Origin: Eremophila alpestris peregrina
Lineage: Eukaryota; Chordata; Aves; Passeriformes; Alaudidae
Reading direction: 5' to 3'
Assembly (NCBI GenBank): GCA_009792885.1
Contig: WMCF01000008.1
Location: 19,581,578 to 19,645,577, forward strand
Length of the DNA: 64,000 bases
Position numbers and translations under genes: made by a program. The notes beneath the pieces are model-generated. The model was not told the origin of the DNA and made no database searches. It was given only the letters and a program-made list of their open reading frames with translations. This document shows, piece after piece, positions 25,419-38,600 of the stretch. The number at the start of each line of letters is the position of its first letter. Positions within the stretch are counted from its first letter, which is position 1.

Positions 25419-25437
25419 AAAAAAAAAAAAAAAAAAA
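25419..25437. repeat. A19 homopolymer
   Basis: Nineteen consecutive A bases are followed by ccccacacc. No retrocopy is recognised upstream. It is a simple intronic homopolymer and may be assembly-sensitive. Confidence 0.85.
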
Positions 25438-26007
25438 CCCCACACCACAGTCTTGTTCTCATCACCTGCTTTATACTTTACAGGAGATCTGCTACTTTCA
25501 GGCCTTACCTGCTGAGAGTTTACTGCTGGGTAGCTGATGCACAGCCCAGTCTGGGGCAGGTATTTTTTGCTCTCTAGATAAAAGACAATTTTGCAGACAC
25601 TGCAGAGTGGATACAGACAGGACAGGAGTGAGGGTAGAAGCTGCCAGTCCTAGTAGTGTGCAGAAAGGACTGCAGTGGTATGAGAGATGTCTGGGGAAAA
25701 GAAAAGTAGTGATTTTGTGGGAGGCTGTAGAGTTGTAGTTAGTATTCAAGTGCTGACTGTATTTTTATATGCTAAATGTGAGTCTAGAAAGTTTCTGCAC
25801 ATTGTCATGGGATAGTAGTGATGTCCTTCCTTACAGAACAGGTCAGACCTTTAAAATTGTCCTATGTGTCTGTCAACCTGAAAAGTGTTTCATGCCTTTT
25901 ATAGCAGAAAAATTAAAATAATCACAGTTCAGGCTTATTCACACATCTGCTTTTAGTTTCTAGTACCTGTAAATACCAGAATATATATTCCTTCATGATG
26001 TTCTCAC

Positions 26008-26027
26008 AAAAAAAAAAAAAAAAAAAA
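26008..26027. repeat. A20 homopolymer
   Basis: Twenty consecutive A bases between ttctcac and gttcgc, about 570 bp after the A19 tract. No transposon body is recognised between the two. Confidence 0.85.
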
Positions 26028-28432
26028 GTTCGCTTTCTGATTGATTTTACCCTCTTCAAGGGGAAGAAAGATCTGCCACTGTCTGTTCTTGAGCAGAATA
26101 ATTCAAACCAAATATTTCAATGGAGAAATAAATTGTCATTTCCTTACTGGATTTTGGATGCTGACTTTTATTTGTGAGCTGTCACTCTTCATTACATGCA
26201 CACAGGATTTTAATATGAAGTTATTTCAGTAGTGGGTTTTTCTGTTTGTTTGTTTGTTTTTTTCTGAGGTGCTTCATTGGCATTTTACCTCCATTCAAGA
26301 GGTTTGGAAAGGTCTTGCTTGAGATAAAAAAATTTCAGTGCTTTGGGGAATAGTGCTGCAACCTCAACTATTCCTCCCAAGATTACTTCTGTAATCTTCT
26401 TGTGAGAAATTCATAGCTAAAATGAATGGTGTTTCTCAGGCCAGTTTGGATTTTCAGCTTAATAACACAAGTTCTGATGAAAAAGGAAGTCTTGTAAACC
26501 CAGGTACTTGAGTTCTGTTGGCATGCAGTGATGGTATTTAAATAGGCTGGAGGAGCTCAGTGTTTGAGCTCCTGTAAACAATTTTTTTTTCTATAATGGT
26601 GGAGTTTACTTTGGGAAAAAAGTGTCTGATGGGTACAAAGGTTGCCAATTTGTTCTCATTTACTCTAATGATAGAAGAGTGATGTAAGGAATATTAAAAC
26701 ATTCTCAGAAAAACAAATTACCTTTTTATCGTGCTGAAGTATCTGACTCTGAACAATGTTTAGAAGCCATGCAAGCTACACAATTAAATACTCTGAATTA
26801 TTTTTGTTTGTAGCTAAAGCAATACTGTGAAAATACCTGGGAGAAATGGTGTATTAGCACCATTAATACATTTTCAGTACTTGAGGTATTGCAGTATCCT
26901 TCTTATTCAGCTATTGGATGAGGAAAATTTGCTTTGACATACACATTAAAAATAAAAACAAGTGGATCTTCTGAAAACCACGAAACTATTCAAAGCTTTA
27001 TTTGAATACATATACATGTATAAGCATTAAGAAAAAACTCTGAAGGATAGTTTTGCAGTTCTAATTTTAAGATTAAATTTACATGTGGATTTTTCTATCT
27101 TAGAGCTCTTTATGCTCGTGTGGTTTCTGTTTTGCACCTGCATGAGGGAATTGGACATTGAGGGTCTCTAGTAGACTGAGAGAATATCAGCACTCACAGA
27201 CTAGTGAATTTACTTACGTTGTCTGAGTTGGCATCCTCTGAGTTGGCCTGTTCTCCTGTGCATCAGCTCTCTTGACATGAGAGCCTGACTTCTCTCTCAG
27301 CAGAGAGAAGCTGAGAATCAATCACCCAACTACCCTGCTCTGTCTTATGCCTTCTCTGAGGATGGGAATCATGGATACTGCAACTTTGGCTGCAGGTCTT
27401 TCTTTCAAGCTGCTTTGTTTTCTAAGACTGTCTTTGGCATTCAGTGAGTGAAGGAACAGCAGTAGAATGGCTGTGCTAGCACAAAGAAATAAGGAAGTTG
27501 TTCTGGGCTTTGTTAAAGGAAATCCTTTTAAGCTTTTAATTTTACCTTGCCTGTGTTTCTTCTCCTAAATACTCTTTTGGAGCTTTAATGAAGTAATTAT
27601 TGGTGTTTTGACATTTGCTGGAGTTCTAGATCCAAGGGAGTTAAGCTTGCCTGAACACTCAAAGCCAAAAATATCCAGCACTTAACTTGCACTTATATTA
27701 AAATCACCAGTGCATTTACTCATCATGTTTTACACTACTAGATGAGAATAAAATTTGTCTACTTTGGTATTAAGGAATAAAAAGAAATATTTTCTGTTGT
27801 ATTATTAATTTTTTTTTTATTTTTTAATCTTTTTAAAGGAGAGATTCTATGTCTTCAAGAAGATGAATACAAAACAAATCATTTTTACAGCCACATTTCC
27901 AGACTGATGATAAAGTTCAATAATATGTCTGACAGCTAGCTTATATGTGCATTTGAACGAATCCCTGTGAGCAAGCTGAATAAGTTAATGACCCTTAGCA
28001 TTAATTTGTCACCTGTTCTTCTTATGGCATGATAGTAGTCTGTATTTCCTCTTTATCAATTCGAAGTAAAGAAGTTTTGCTTACACAATCACTTGTTTCT
28101 GTGAAGCATTTTTCATCCTGAGGTGTCTTCAGCAGCCACTGTGAAGTTACTCCTGTGGAAAAGCCACAGGAAAAAGAATGACCCTGTTTCTATATCTCTC
28201 TGACTCACTGGTACTGAATTTTTTGTTCTGAAGCTTTTTTCCCCCATTTTTGGAGTTTCTGAGGGAGAGCCCTCTTAGCTCTTCCTTCTTCAGAGGAAGT
28301 TTCTTTGCAACTAGTTGCCACAACAAGGTCCTTAGGGGTTCCTGCACCCCAGTCACTCCAGAGGCAAAGATGCAGGTGCATGTAGAAATGAGCTGTATCT
28401 CTCTGTATTTATACATGATAGATACAGATTTT

Positions 28433-28612
28433 GGCTGTAAACTCAATATCAGGAAGAACTTCTTCATGTTGAGAGTGGCAGAGTGTCGGAACAGGCTGCT
28501 CAGGGAGGTCCCATCTGTACACTTTAGGTTTGACCCTGCCTTGACAGGGAGGTTGGACTAGATTATTTCCAGAGCTCCCCTCCAACCCTTCCTATTTTGT
28601 GATGCTGTGATA
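28433..28612 (+). mobile_element. CR1 LINE 3' end, same orientation as CADPS2
   Basis: CR1 landmarks appear in sense order: 'tatcaggaagaacttcttcatg', then 'gaacaggctgctcagggaggt', then 'gggaggttggactagatta' and 'ctcccctccaaccct'. It ends in a degenerate form of the terminal octamer repeat (attttgtgatgctgtga). The internal 3' UTR part usually present between these landmarks is shortened. It is about 180 bp and strongly 5'-truncated. Confidence 0.93.
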
Positions 28613-31600
28613 TGTTAAATAGAGATGTAATAGCACCTCCATAATACAGGATGGACTGCCCTATGCAAGAGTAAATTGTTTATGTAAAATGTCTTAGAAA
28701 CCTACAGCTCTCTTTGAAGGAACTGTAATTCATGTGTTTATTTTTTTTTTGTCCTCTAGGAAGGTATTTTTGTGCCTGTCCTAAAACTGAGAGAAATCTC
28801 TGGACACCTTTTTGGCTGTGTCCTCTGCTGAGGCTCTCCTGATCTCCAGGATCTAGTCTCTCAATCTCTAAGCTTTCAGGATGTCCATCCCAGATACCTT
28901 CTCACCTTGAAATCGATTTGATTCTCAACAGAAGAACCATCATACAGGGAGATGCTGCTTGTCCTTTCATTTATTCCCATACTTTGTATTACAAGCTTCA
29001 AGGATAGTTGTTCAGATTCAATCTGGTGTCTGTGTCAAAGCTGTCTGATTTGTGATTAGACGTTCATCATTCCAAACTTCTGAAATGTTTACGAGGAAGT
29101 GCCTGTTTCTCTCTCTAGGTATTCTATAGGTAGGTAAATTATCTTAATTTTAGTGCTGTAGAGTTTACATGAAAATTCTCAGGCCAACTAAAATAACCTT
29201 GGTCAGTCACATGAGTAGAGATTAAAAGCAAAAATGTAACCCTCAGACTAAAAGGTTGCAGCCTACTGGGAAAAAGTAAGAGAAGAGTAAAAATAGGATT
29301 CATCTGTACTTTTTCCTTATAGGAATCTGTTTCTTGAGCTAATTAATAAATAAATTGGCTTCCAGACATTTTAGCTACAGACAGGAAAATTCTGAAATAA
29401 AATTGAGGCTACATATTTAGTAGAAATGTCAACTTCTAGCTGCTGTTGAAAGGAGATGTTGTATGGCAAGCACTATGGGGCTATGGCAGAGGAAATATCC
29501 CTTTGCAAACAATGTAAGGGAAGAGTCATTCCTGGTATCACCTCTGAATGAGCTGTCTACCTCACTGGTCATGCAGTGCCAAGGTTTTTTTCATGTGGAA
29601 ACACTGAACTTCCTGTAAATGAGGGAAAATAGTCCTGAACCATGCCTGAGACAGCCTCCAAGGTATACACGATTTCTAGAGAAGCTTTGTTTTATTCCTA
29701 GGAGCACTGTAAACTCAGGTTCCACTCAATCTGGCACAGTCTTCTCACTGTACTGTCTTAGGAGGCTGGAGACAGCAGAATCTTGACTGAAACATCTATG
29801 CCTCCTTTGGGAAACTTTTCTGAATGATAATTCCATTTTCACCATACTGGAGCAACTACTTTGCCTTAAAGATGGATAGCAGACATTCTGTAACTGTGCT
29901 TTCACACATGTTTGATGTTACCAATTTCCATGTTTCCAGGAGAATAGAAGCTGGAAGTTTATAACTTCTAGCAGCAGGAGAAAGGCTCCCTGCAGTTGTT
30001 CTAGGAAACTGGTTCAGGGCCCTGGCTGCAGAAGTGGATGAGTGAGTTGTGTTGTGGGAAGAGTACTTGTTGGACACTTCAGGTCGTGGGAGTGGGACCA
30101 GAAGAAAGACGAAACAAAGTGTTATTTGTTGGCTTCACCCTGTCCTGGACAAAGGCACCCATCTTCTGGCCAAACCTTTGTACTTGCTTCTAGCCTGGAT
30201 CTGTGATGGTACAAGGATTTCTGAGGCCCTTTTAGCCTTCCAGCCACTGCCCCTTAATCTGTGCGAGCACCAGTGACATGACCTTGACATCAAAGGTGAC
30301 TGTAAGACACAACAAAAGATGGCCCAGGATGACACATCCAATGTGACAAGAAAGCAAAGATGTGATTGTGGACAGGAATTCTAACCTAACATGGAGGATT
30401 TTAAACTAGATTGTTAGACTGAAGAGCCTTAAACTGTTGTGTTTTGGGCCTCACTCCATAGGTCAGAACCTTCATAGATAGTGAAGTCAAATTCTCATGG
30501 TGCAGCACAAATCTGAAGTTTGCCTTCTTACGCATTAACCTCTGGATTAAATCTATTCTTCAGTCTTTACTCAACTAATTGGGATTTTTTATTCTGTGGA
30601 TAGGTATCTATACATCATACCCCACTGACTCCTAGAAACAGGTGGAAATACAGAAAATTCTCCAGCTTATGCTATAGAATAGAACAGAAAGGGAGAAAGT
30701 TGGATTCCATTTCTGCTATCTTCTAGCTTCTCCACATCGTATTTACAGAATATTGTCAGCTGGAATTCTGTCTAGTTAAGTCAAGAATATTTAATTATTT
30801 GGAAAAAATATTGACATCTAAGGTGCTTTTGCTTACTTAATGCAATTCTCATTAACATTTACTGCCCTAATTGTGTATATTCCCTTTGGTTTCAAAACCC
30901 AAAAGAAATTCTTACCAGTGATTAATAAGGCAAGATAACATTCTGCTTGGTATTTTTGGTGAGTGAGTAGGGTAAGCAGGAAAGGGGATTTCCTTATGAA
31001 GCAAGGATGACTTCAGGAAAATAGAAAACACTGTGAGCCACTTTAGCACATAAATACACATACACCAACAAGGTTTGCATTCTAATCTTTCAGTTGTCTT
31101 GGATATGGTAATCTCTGTGCAGGTGGTGGGAGAGGAGGAGGGTGGAAGAGTTTTTTCTAAGGAGGATCAGGACATGAATCATAACTCATTTAAGGCCCAT
31201 CACTTCCTGCCTAGGGTGGGTGTAGGAGGGTATTCCCTAGGCAGAACCTGAAACAAAGTTGTATTTTAGGTGACAGCCAGTATCTATTTCAGCAGGGTCT
31301 GGGGGAAGGTGAGAGAGAATAAAAACGCCCATTTCTTTGATCATCTTACTCACCAGAGATTACCAGTGCAGCTGGGGCTTCCACAGTGTTCAGGGTAGGC
31401 GTACAGATAACTGCTTAAGCACTTTAAATTACTCTGAAAGCTTTTCTGTCTCTCCATTGATTTCCTAGGGACCCTACATTTCTGACTTGAAAGATACTTT
31501 CTTTAGATGGTTCAATAGGCTCTGTAAATAGCTCTGAAGCTTTTCGCCCTGGCTAGCTGTAGGAAGAACACTCATACAAATAAGAAGAAAAAAGACTTGA

Positions 31601-32230
31601 GAGAAAAAAAAAAGTTAAGCTATTTTGTGTGTGGATATTCATGATTGTGTGGTGGCAAAGTTGTGGTGGAAGGCATTTTCATAGTTTCCAAAGTTTGACC
31701 TTTACAGTGTGGAAGACAGCTCTGTGATGAGTGTGAAAAGTCTGTCTTCATGGTATCCCTGAACTCCAATATGCAGATGTGAAAAACCAAGATACAGTTA
31801 GATAAAAAATGTTTACAGTATGGTATATTCTGGACTTTTTTTTTTCATTTCTATTAATAAAAAAAATTATGCTTTGCATCCATGTCCTGGATTTATCTGA
31901 AGGATGTATTCTTAGTATCTATTGTAGCTAAATCTGTAAATAGTAAAAGCCTGTCATCATTATTCTTCCTTCTGTCACAGCATAATGTATTTTCCTTGTG
32001 TTTTCATCCTGCCTAGCAGTGGTGGCCAAACATTGTAGTTTCAGCCAGTAAGAGGGGCTAACCTGGGTTTTGTCAACTGATCTGTTATGTTGCAAATGCC
32101 AAGAAAGGCAGAAAATTCAACTGATTGCTGTTGCACTTCTGACCTGTGCTAACATATTTTCTCTCCTCTGTAATCCCCTACTGATTCACTAATTTGAATC
32201 CTAATGTGATTCTAATCTCATCTAGTTCTG

Positions 32231-32292
32231 CAGTTATTTTTATTATTATAATATTATTTATATTATGCAGTTATTATAATATTATTTATATT
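32231..32292. repeat. AT-rich tandem duplication
   Basis: The segment cagttatttttattattataatattatttata (starting 32231) is followed by a shorter second copy, cagttattataatattatttata, at 32268-32290. Copy 2 lacks about ten bases of T/A-rich sequence. It looks like replication slippage in AT-rich DNA. Confidence 0.8.
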
Positions 32293-32887
32293 TGTTCTTT
32301 TAAAACAATGCTGTTCTAGACACGCAGTGGTCTGACTCCTCATCACCCCATGACACTTATTTCTGAATGACAGTCATAAATATCATAAATATCCAAGTCT
32401 AAGTAGCGGTATTCTTATGTACAGTCTTACGTTTTCAAAGGAGGATTTGGATAAAAGTTTCTTATGTTTTCCTTTTGATTGGTTCCTAGGGGGTTTTAAG
32501 TGTTGTTTCTATCAGTTCACTCTGTTTAGGAGGATTGCTGCATATTTATTCAATATTATTGTGTCCTGGAAAAGGCAGTGTGAGGGAAATATCTGACTTT
32601 ACAGATGAGATGAAAATGTTTTGTCTGCTCTACTGTTCTTGAGCTGCTGGGAACTCCAAGAGTATCTCACAAAACTGCATGGACAGAAGTGTGACAAGAT
32701 GTGATTTCATGTAGCTCTAATGCAGCTAAGCTAAGGTGCTACATCAGAGGAGATACAAACCAGTGCGTGTCCAGAAGATGCTGAACTGAGCACGGGCAGT
32801 TACAGCTCAGAAAGACACTTTGGTTTTCATCAGTTCTTTACAATAGTACCATAATTTTTCTGCTGTATATAACCTGCTTATGCCCTT

Positions 32888-33303
32888 ACATTCAGTATTA
32901 TGTGCAGCTTTTGTCTCCCTTGCTGAAGGGTATAGGCAGGTCAGTGAGGACTAGAGGGTGGCATTGAAAATCACAGAAAACAGCAGCCTTTTGCAGAGAG
33001 GCTGAAAGGGCTGAAACTCTTCTGTCTGCAGCTGAGAAGGTTGACAGGGAGGACTATGGTTAGGTTTACAAAGTTATGGAGGTAGTGGGTAAGGTGAATG
33101 TGTACCTTCACTCGGTAAATGCCACTCCACCAGAAACCAGGACAATAAAAGAAATTTGTAGGAGGTTGAAAATGGAAGCAATGCTTCTGTATATGACTTT
33201 TGGAGAACGTCCCAAACCTTTTGTCACGGGAAGTGATGAGGGCAGAGGTTCAAAAAGGTTTGGACAAGTTTCTGGAGAGCAGGTCCTTAATTTGACATTA
33301 ATA
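32888..33303 (+). mobile_element. Ancient CR1/L3-like LINE 3' fragment
   Basis: It starts with 'ttcagtattatgtgcagctttt', a decayed form of the CR1 'cagtactgtgtccagttctg' landmark. It continues with 'gagaggctgaaagggctg', a segment resembling the 'atcatggagaaagtgaat' landmark (gttatggaggtagtgggtaaggtgaa), and ends with 'caaaaaggtttggacaag' and 'tggagagcaggtcc'. This order fits the older CR1/L3-type elements of turtles and crocodilians better than the young avian CR1 tails. The 113-codon open frame starting at 33076 is accidental within it. Confidence 0.72.
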
Positions 33304-34414
33304 GGGTTTTGCCTGGCTGTACCATATAACGTGCCACACGTTTCCTCAGGCTCCAGAACTATCATTAGAGATGTTTGCCTTGGAGAACAGCCAGGCCTCA
33401 ACATTTTACCCAGATAATCTCTTCTGCTGTCCCTGTCACACCCACAATTCTGGTCTATATGGACCAAATTCAGGGTCAGTTTAATGTTGCCATTTTCTTT
33501 TTCAAATTTGTTTTTATTTGGGCTTTTTTTCTCCCCTTTCAAAATCTGTTGGTAGTAATATCCAAGTATTATAATGATTCCTAGTTTAAGTAAAGAGTCT
33601 GTAATACTTACAGAAAGGCTAGCTGAAGACCATTAAGTGTCTAAGTACATGCTGTCTGATTTTTCTCCTTGTTGCCTAAACAGACTGCTGCAAATAAATA
33701 AATATTTAAAATATCTGTATCTGGGTCAGAATATCTTTATCACTGAATGCCCACACTGCATACTTAACAGTTTCTGTGAACCAAATAAAGCACCAACTTT
33801 TATCTTTGCATTAAGTGAGAGTTAAAACTAGCAGCAGACTCAGTATGGAGGTAGTGATTTTCTTTGAAAATATGAGGTCTTAGCAGACTTTCTTCAAATG
33901 GTGTTACTCCAATACCTAGGCAAAATAGTGTGTGCATTATTGAATTCTGTTTATTTGTTCACATACTATTTGTCATGATTTTTTTCAAGACAAGAAACAG
34001 ATCTCAACTCTTGGAATTTAGAACACCATCAGTCCTATAAAATAAAATATATAAAATGTTTTATTTGGGCAGAGCAATTATATGACCGTGTTGTGGAAAG
34101 GACCATGCCCATAAATTAGTGAAAATCCAGGTTGGGAGGCTGTAGTTTCTTTTAAGCTCACATAGACAAAAATGGTGCTGGGGTCTGTTCAAATCCAAAT
34201 AGACCAACAAAAACCTCATTCCTAACTGTGCAAAGACATTTGCATTACTTTTCCAAGTATCCTGTTCACAAACTATCAGTTCAGCACTGTAGATCAAAAT
34301 ATGCAATAAAATATTAAAGACTACATTTTAATTTGGTCTAGAATAAATTTTTAACTGTTAGTTTATTTTTTTAGTTTTCTTCAGTAATGGTAATATTAAG
34401 TAAAATATGCATGC

Positions 34415-34440
34415 CATTTGGGACATGACATTTGGGACAT
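34415..34440. repeat. 12-bp direct repeat, period 14
   Basis: catttgggacat occurs at 34415-34426 and again at 34429-34440, separated by two bases. A perfect microduplication. Confidence 0.85.
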
Positions 34441-35617
34441 ACAATGAAGGCTAAGGTTGTCTGGCAAGGTTAGTCAAGTTCACTGTTAATAAAAGGTTTT
34501 TCACTACTAATAGTTATCCTAAAAAGTTAATAGCAGTCAAGTAGGAAAGATGATTGATAGGGAAGCAGTCGTTGACTGAAGTTGCACTGTACAGCTGCAC
34601 ATCACAGTATTAAATAAACTCTTTATTAATAGAGATTTCCTCATTAATACATGGTGTCTATTTAATTCTTCAACTGTCTTACCATTTACAGTATTTGCAA
34701 TGTACAGTGGAAGTTTGACCTATGTACATGTTCTAAATGAAGTGGATTTATGTTAGCTCTTCCCCTTGTGACTAGCTTGAATATTGTTTGTATTTCCAGT
34801 CCTGTTTATTTCCATGTCTTATTGCAGGTTTTATTTGGGATTTTGGTATTGGAAGTCCCTGAAAAAAATGGATCATGAGAGACATTTTAACCAGTGCTGA
34901 AAACTCAAAAATGCATATACTTTTATTTCCCGAACTTGGATGTAAGGAAAGGCCATATTAAATTCTCAGCTTTGATCATTTTGGAAACTGCCTAAGGGTC
35001 CAGACAGTGATTGATTAAAAAAAAAGTCTGTGTTTTTAAATTGTATAGTTTTCACTGATGTTTTTTGACTAATTATTTTTAAATTCATTTAATTACTTAA
35101 CATAATAATTACTCTAGATTTGGGGTAGGTTTTAATATTTTTATGATAACCATATCTCATAAATCAGTATCTAGGAAGTTGAATTAACGAGTACAAGCAA
35201 TTAGTATAAGTGATATCTTATAAATCAATATTGGAATCAAATAAGCAGGTTCAGGACTTTATAAAAATATTTCAGAGAACAAAATATCTCACCATCTGAG
35301 ACTGTACATGATTTTTTGAGCTTTTTAGGTAGTACCAAGCTTGTAAAAAAAATTCAGAGTGAGGTCCTATATGTCATATACGCATTGAAGGTACTCAGGC
35401 ACAGTTCTTGAAAACATGGATTTGATTGGATTTTTTTTTTTTCAGCTGAAGCCAGTGTAGAGTATTTGACTGTTGACTGGCCTTGGTTTTTTATTATTTA
35501 CTTGTTTTTAACAATATTGACACACTACAGAGAGTGATATGCTAATTGCTTTCTCTGTTCATCTAAAGACCTTCCATCCTAATTTCAATATTTATATGAT
35601 TATAAAATTGCTGCTTA

Positions 35618-35639
35618 CCCCCCCCCAAAAAAAAAAAAA
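35618..35639. repeat. C9-A13 homopolymer junction
   Basis: Nine C bases (35618-35626) are directly followed by thirteen A bases (35627-35639). It is simple-sequence DNA in which sequencing length errors are likely. Confidence 0.85.
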
Positions 35640-38600
35640 CCTGTTAAAAAAATTAAGTCAGTCAGACTTTTGACTGAAACTAATTTTAGCAGATGTTTGA
35701 GCTTTTTGTGGGCACGATGTTGCCAGAAAACTGAGTGATCAGCTTGGCCAGTTGTCTGAGAGGTAGTCTTGTGCTCTACTCGAGCAAAATCAATACAAAA
35801 AGCCTGTGAGGCGTGATGGTGCATTGGGAGAAGTTGTTTGAACACCTAATATGGGTTTTAGGCCTGTGCAGCTTTTATAAGTACACTTGCTGCAGACAAA
35901 TTGAAAGTAAAAATGGTTTCAGTGGTTGCTGAGTTTTGTCTTTAAAATTTGCTGAAAATATGTCTACTGTATTCTACAAGAGAAATAATTTCAAAAGCAG
36001 ATGCCTTTTCTCCCTCTTTATTTTAACTGTTCAGATTTTCTCTCTCTTGACATCCTTTCCCTTATGTTTCACTTGATTTTTTGTTGCACGTATTAAAACA
36101 AAATTCTCCATATATTTGCCAAAACTAGTGATTTTTGAGAGATTTGTGTATGTGGACTGGAAAAACAAGATATAGGAAATGAGTTTTTTAAATTTCTGGT
36201 TTACAGAGTTCTGTGAGAAATCCACAGGATTTCACTGTCACAGTCTGGGTCATCTGTCGGCGTAGCCATTTGCGTGATACATGACAGGGCTTTTACAGCA
36301 TGCAGAGAATATGAGAGTTTTAAAATATCATTTTATTGATATCTTTTATGAATCTTAATTAATCCTCTCTATAATCTATGGACAAGGAAGAGAAAATATC
36401 TTAAAACTAAAACTAAATGGCACAACCTCCTCTGAAATAGAGGAGTGATGACATTTTCTTTACTTTTACAGCTGTGTCTTTCTTGCTGTGAAACAGGGGG
36501 CAGGAGGTTTTTCAAAAGGTCCAGCAGTAGCTTAAGAAAGCTCCATACATCCTGCCCTTCAATTAAATCTGGTTTTTACCTCCTTTATGATGTGGAAGCA
36601 ATTTGCGTCCATCACAGTTTTATCCTTCAGAAGTTAAGACCTGTTGAATTCATGTCCAAAAGTGATTGCAGTCATGGACTGGGTATGGCTGCTTTGTTCT
36701 GGCCTGACTTGAAATTTAGTGATTCTTCCACTTTCCCATATTTAGTTGCTAATCTTGGTTCACAAACGTGGGAAGCTTTGGGAGTCTCTGCAGGCTATGT
36801 TCAGTGCACAGTGGCTCCTTGGCGCTGCAGGCACCTTTATCCTTTCTCGTCTGCTCCTTTCAAACAACTCCGAGGCTGTAGAGATAAGCACCAACAAATC
36901 CTGAGAGGCGCCAGGTCTGCCTGAGGCAAAACCTTTTTTTAGAGTCAGAGATAAGAGTAACAAGGACAGTGATCTGAAAACTGCCAGTATTTGCATCTAC
37001 TACACCCATTACCTGCCTGCTGCTTTCTTGATTGACGACCAAAGTTGAGTGCTAGGACTTCTCTGTCCTCTTCCAGCCTTGCTCGTGGGTGCCATTAATT
37101 GCTTCCAGAAAGCCTTTTTTTTCATTAATGTATTATCTCGACAATTTAGATCCTTTATTCCATTTGGTTTATGTTGAAAGTTTTTACCTTAGCTGCCTGG
37201 CAGTAGTCAGGGATGGACCCTGCAGGTTACCTCACAGGGGTATCTACAAACAACCTTTCAGCTCAGCAGGGCTCAGGCTTGGTTATGTGTGACAGAAGGT
37301 AGCTATAAAGGAAAAACAAGCATTGCTGTCACACAGAATGAAAAAATATTTTGTATTTAATGTTGCAGAAATGAGAGCAAGTACTTAGATATGTGTGCCA
37401 TCATTTTAGTCGTTGAATGCAGAGAAATTTATAATGTTATGGGCATATATATGTAGTTTCATGTTGATGTTACTGTGGATTAGAAAGCTGCAGGGAAGCT
37501 AACGTAGCAGTAATAAATATGGAGGAACTATGAGTTTGAGCAATACAAAACAATTGCAGAAGTTCTGTATTCATCTATACACAAGCTGGTCTCCTTTCTT
37601 GGGTATCTGACTTCGTGTGTAGAGTAATGTAGGTGTGTGCTGGGGGCTTTAGCACACCACCAAGGAGCATTGGTACCCTTTTTACCTTAAGTTGCACATT
37701 TACCAGATTTTTTTTCTAGTCTACAATTTTTCTTTTGGACCAAAATACACTGCTACATTACAGCCTCATCAGTAATTTGAAAAGAAAAAAAAAAATACTT
37801 GAATCTCAAAGTATGCCATCTTTTTCTGACCTGTTAAAATATAGAAACATTCATTTATTCAGATGTTTTTCTGTTCTGTGCTGTTCAGGCACACAAATTA
37901 AGCAACAGTTTGTCAAGTAAGATAGTATGATGTTTCTGAATGGTAATTTTTAACTGTGATAAGTTTATAGTCTTTCTTAAATGACCAGATAAGCTGAGGA
38001 GCATTGACTTCATGCAGATTCAAGACAGAGGGCAGCACAACCTGAAGATGTGTCTGAATGCAGTTTGATTTAGCCTCTGGAAGTGGCTGTTTGTAGCTTG
38101 ACTACTGCAAAAGTGATTTTTCAAAGGTTGTGACCAGAGTTGAGCTGATTTTCACAGTTGGGATCCTGCTAAATGTCAGATCCTTACTTCAAAGCAAGAT
38201 ACTGCTGGAACTCTTTGAAAAGATGGTCACCACTTTTCTTGTTATGGATAAAGCAATGCATTGTCTATTGTCTATCATGATCTCTTCAGAAGCAAGGAGT
38301 GTTTTGGCTGAAATCCTTAAAGCAGAAATTTAGAGTAGAAAACTTCAGTCTGTCTTTCAGAAGTGGACACTTATATAAGCAACTGAAATTCTCTTAATAA
38401 GAATTGTTGGGCAGCTTGCATTTTGAGGATGCTTCCACTCCATCTCCAAGATGATTGCCCTTTTCAGAGTGAGAAAAAATAAAGGCAGCTTCAAGCATTA
38501 AGGAATAAGAATTTTTTTTGAATTAATAACTTGATGTCTGTTGGTGGTAAATTTATTTTAGAAAGCTGCTTTAATGTAACACCACTGGGGGGAAAAAAAG

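Noticed and set aside
25419..26027. A19 and A20 tracts as poly(A) tails of processed pseudogenes
   Set aside because: No gene-like sequence lies upstream of either tract and no flanking target duplication is visible.
28151..28171. 8-bp hairpin tcctgtgg-aaaag-ccacagga
   Set aside because: Arms this short are expected by chance in a window of this size.
33076..33542. Open frames of 113 (+) and 144 (-) codons
   Set aside because: They overlap an old CR1-like fragment and its flank; no LINE protein motif is present.
36445..36924. 159-codon open frame on the + strand inside the 22-kb intron
   Set aside because: No recognisable domain. The flanking CADPS2 exons join without it. The locally higher GC content alone makes stops rarer.
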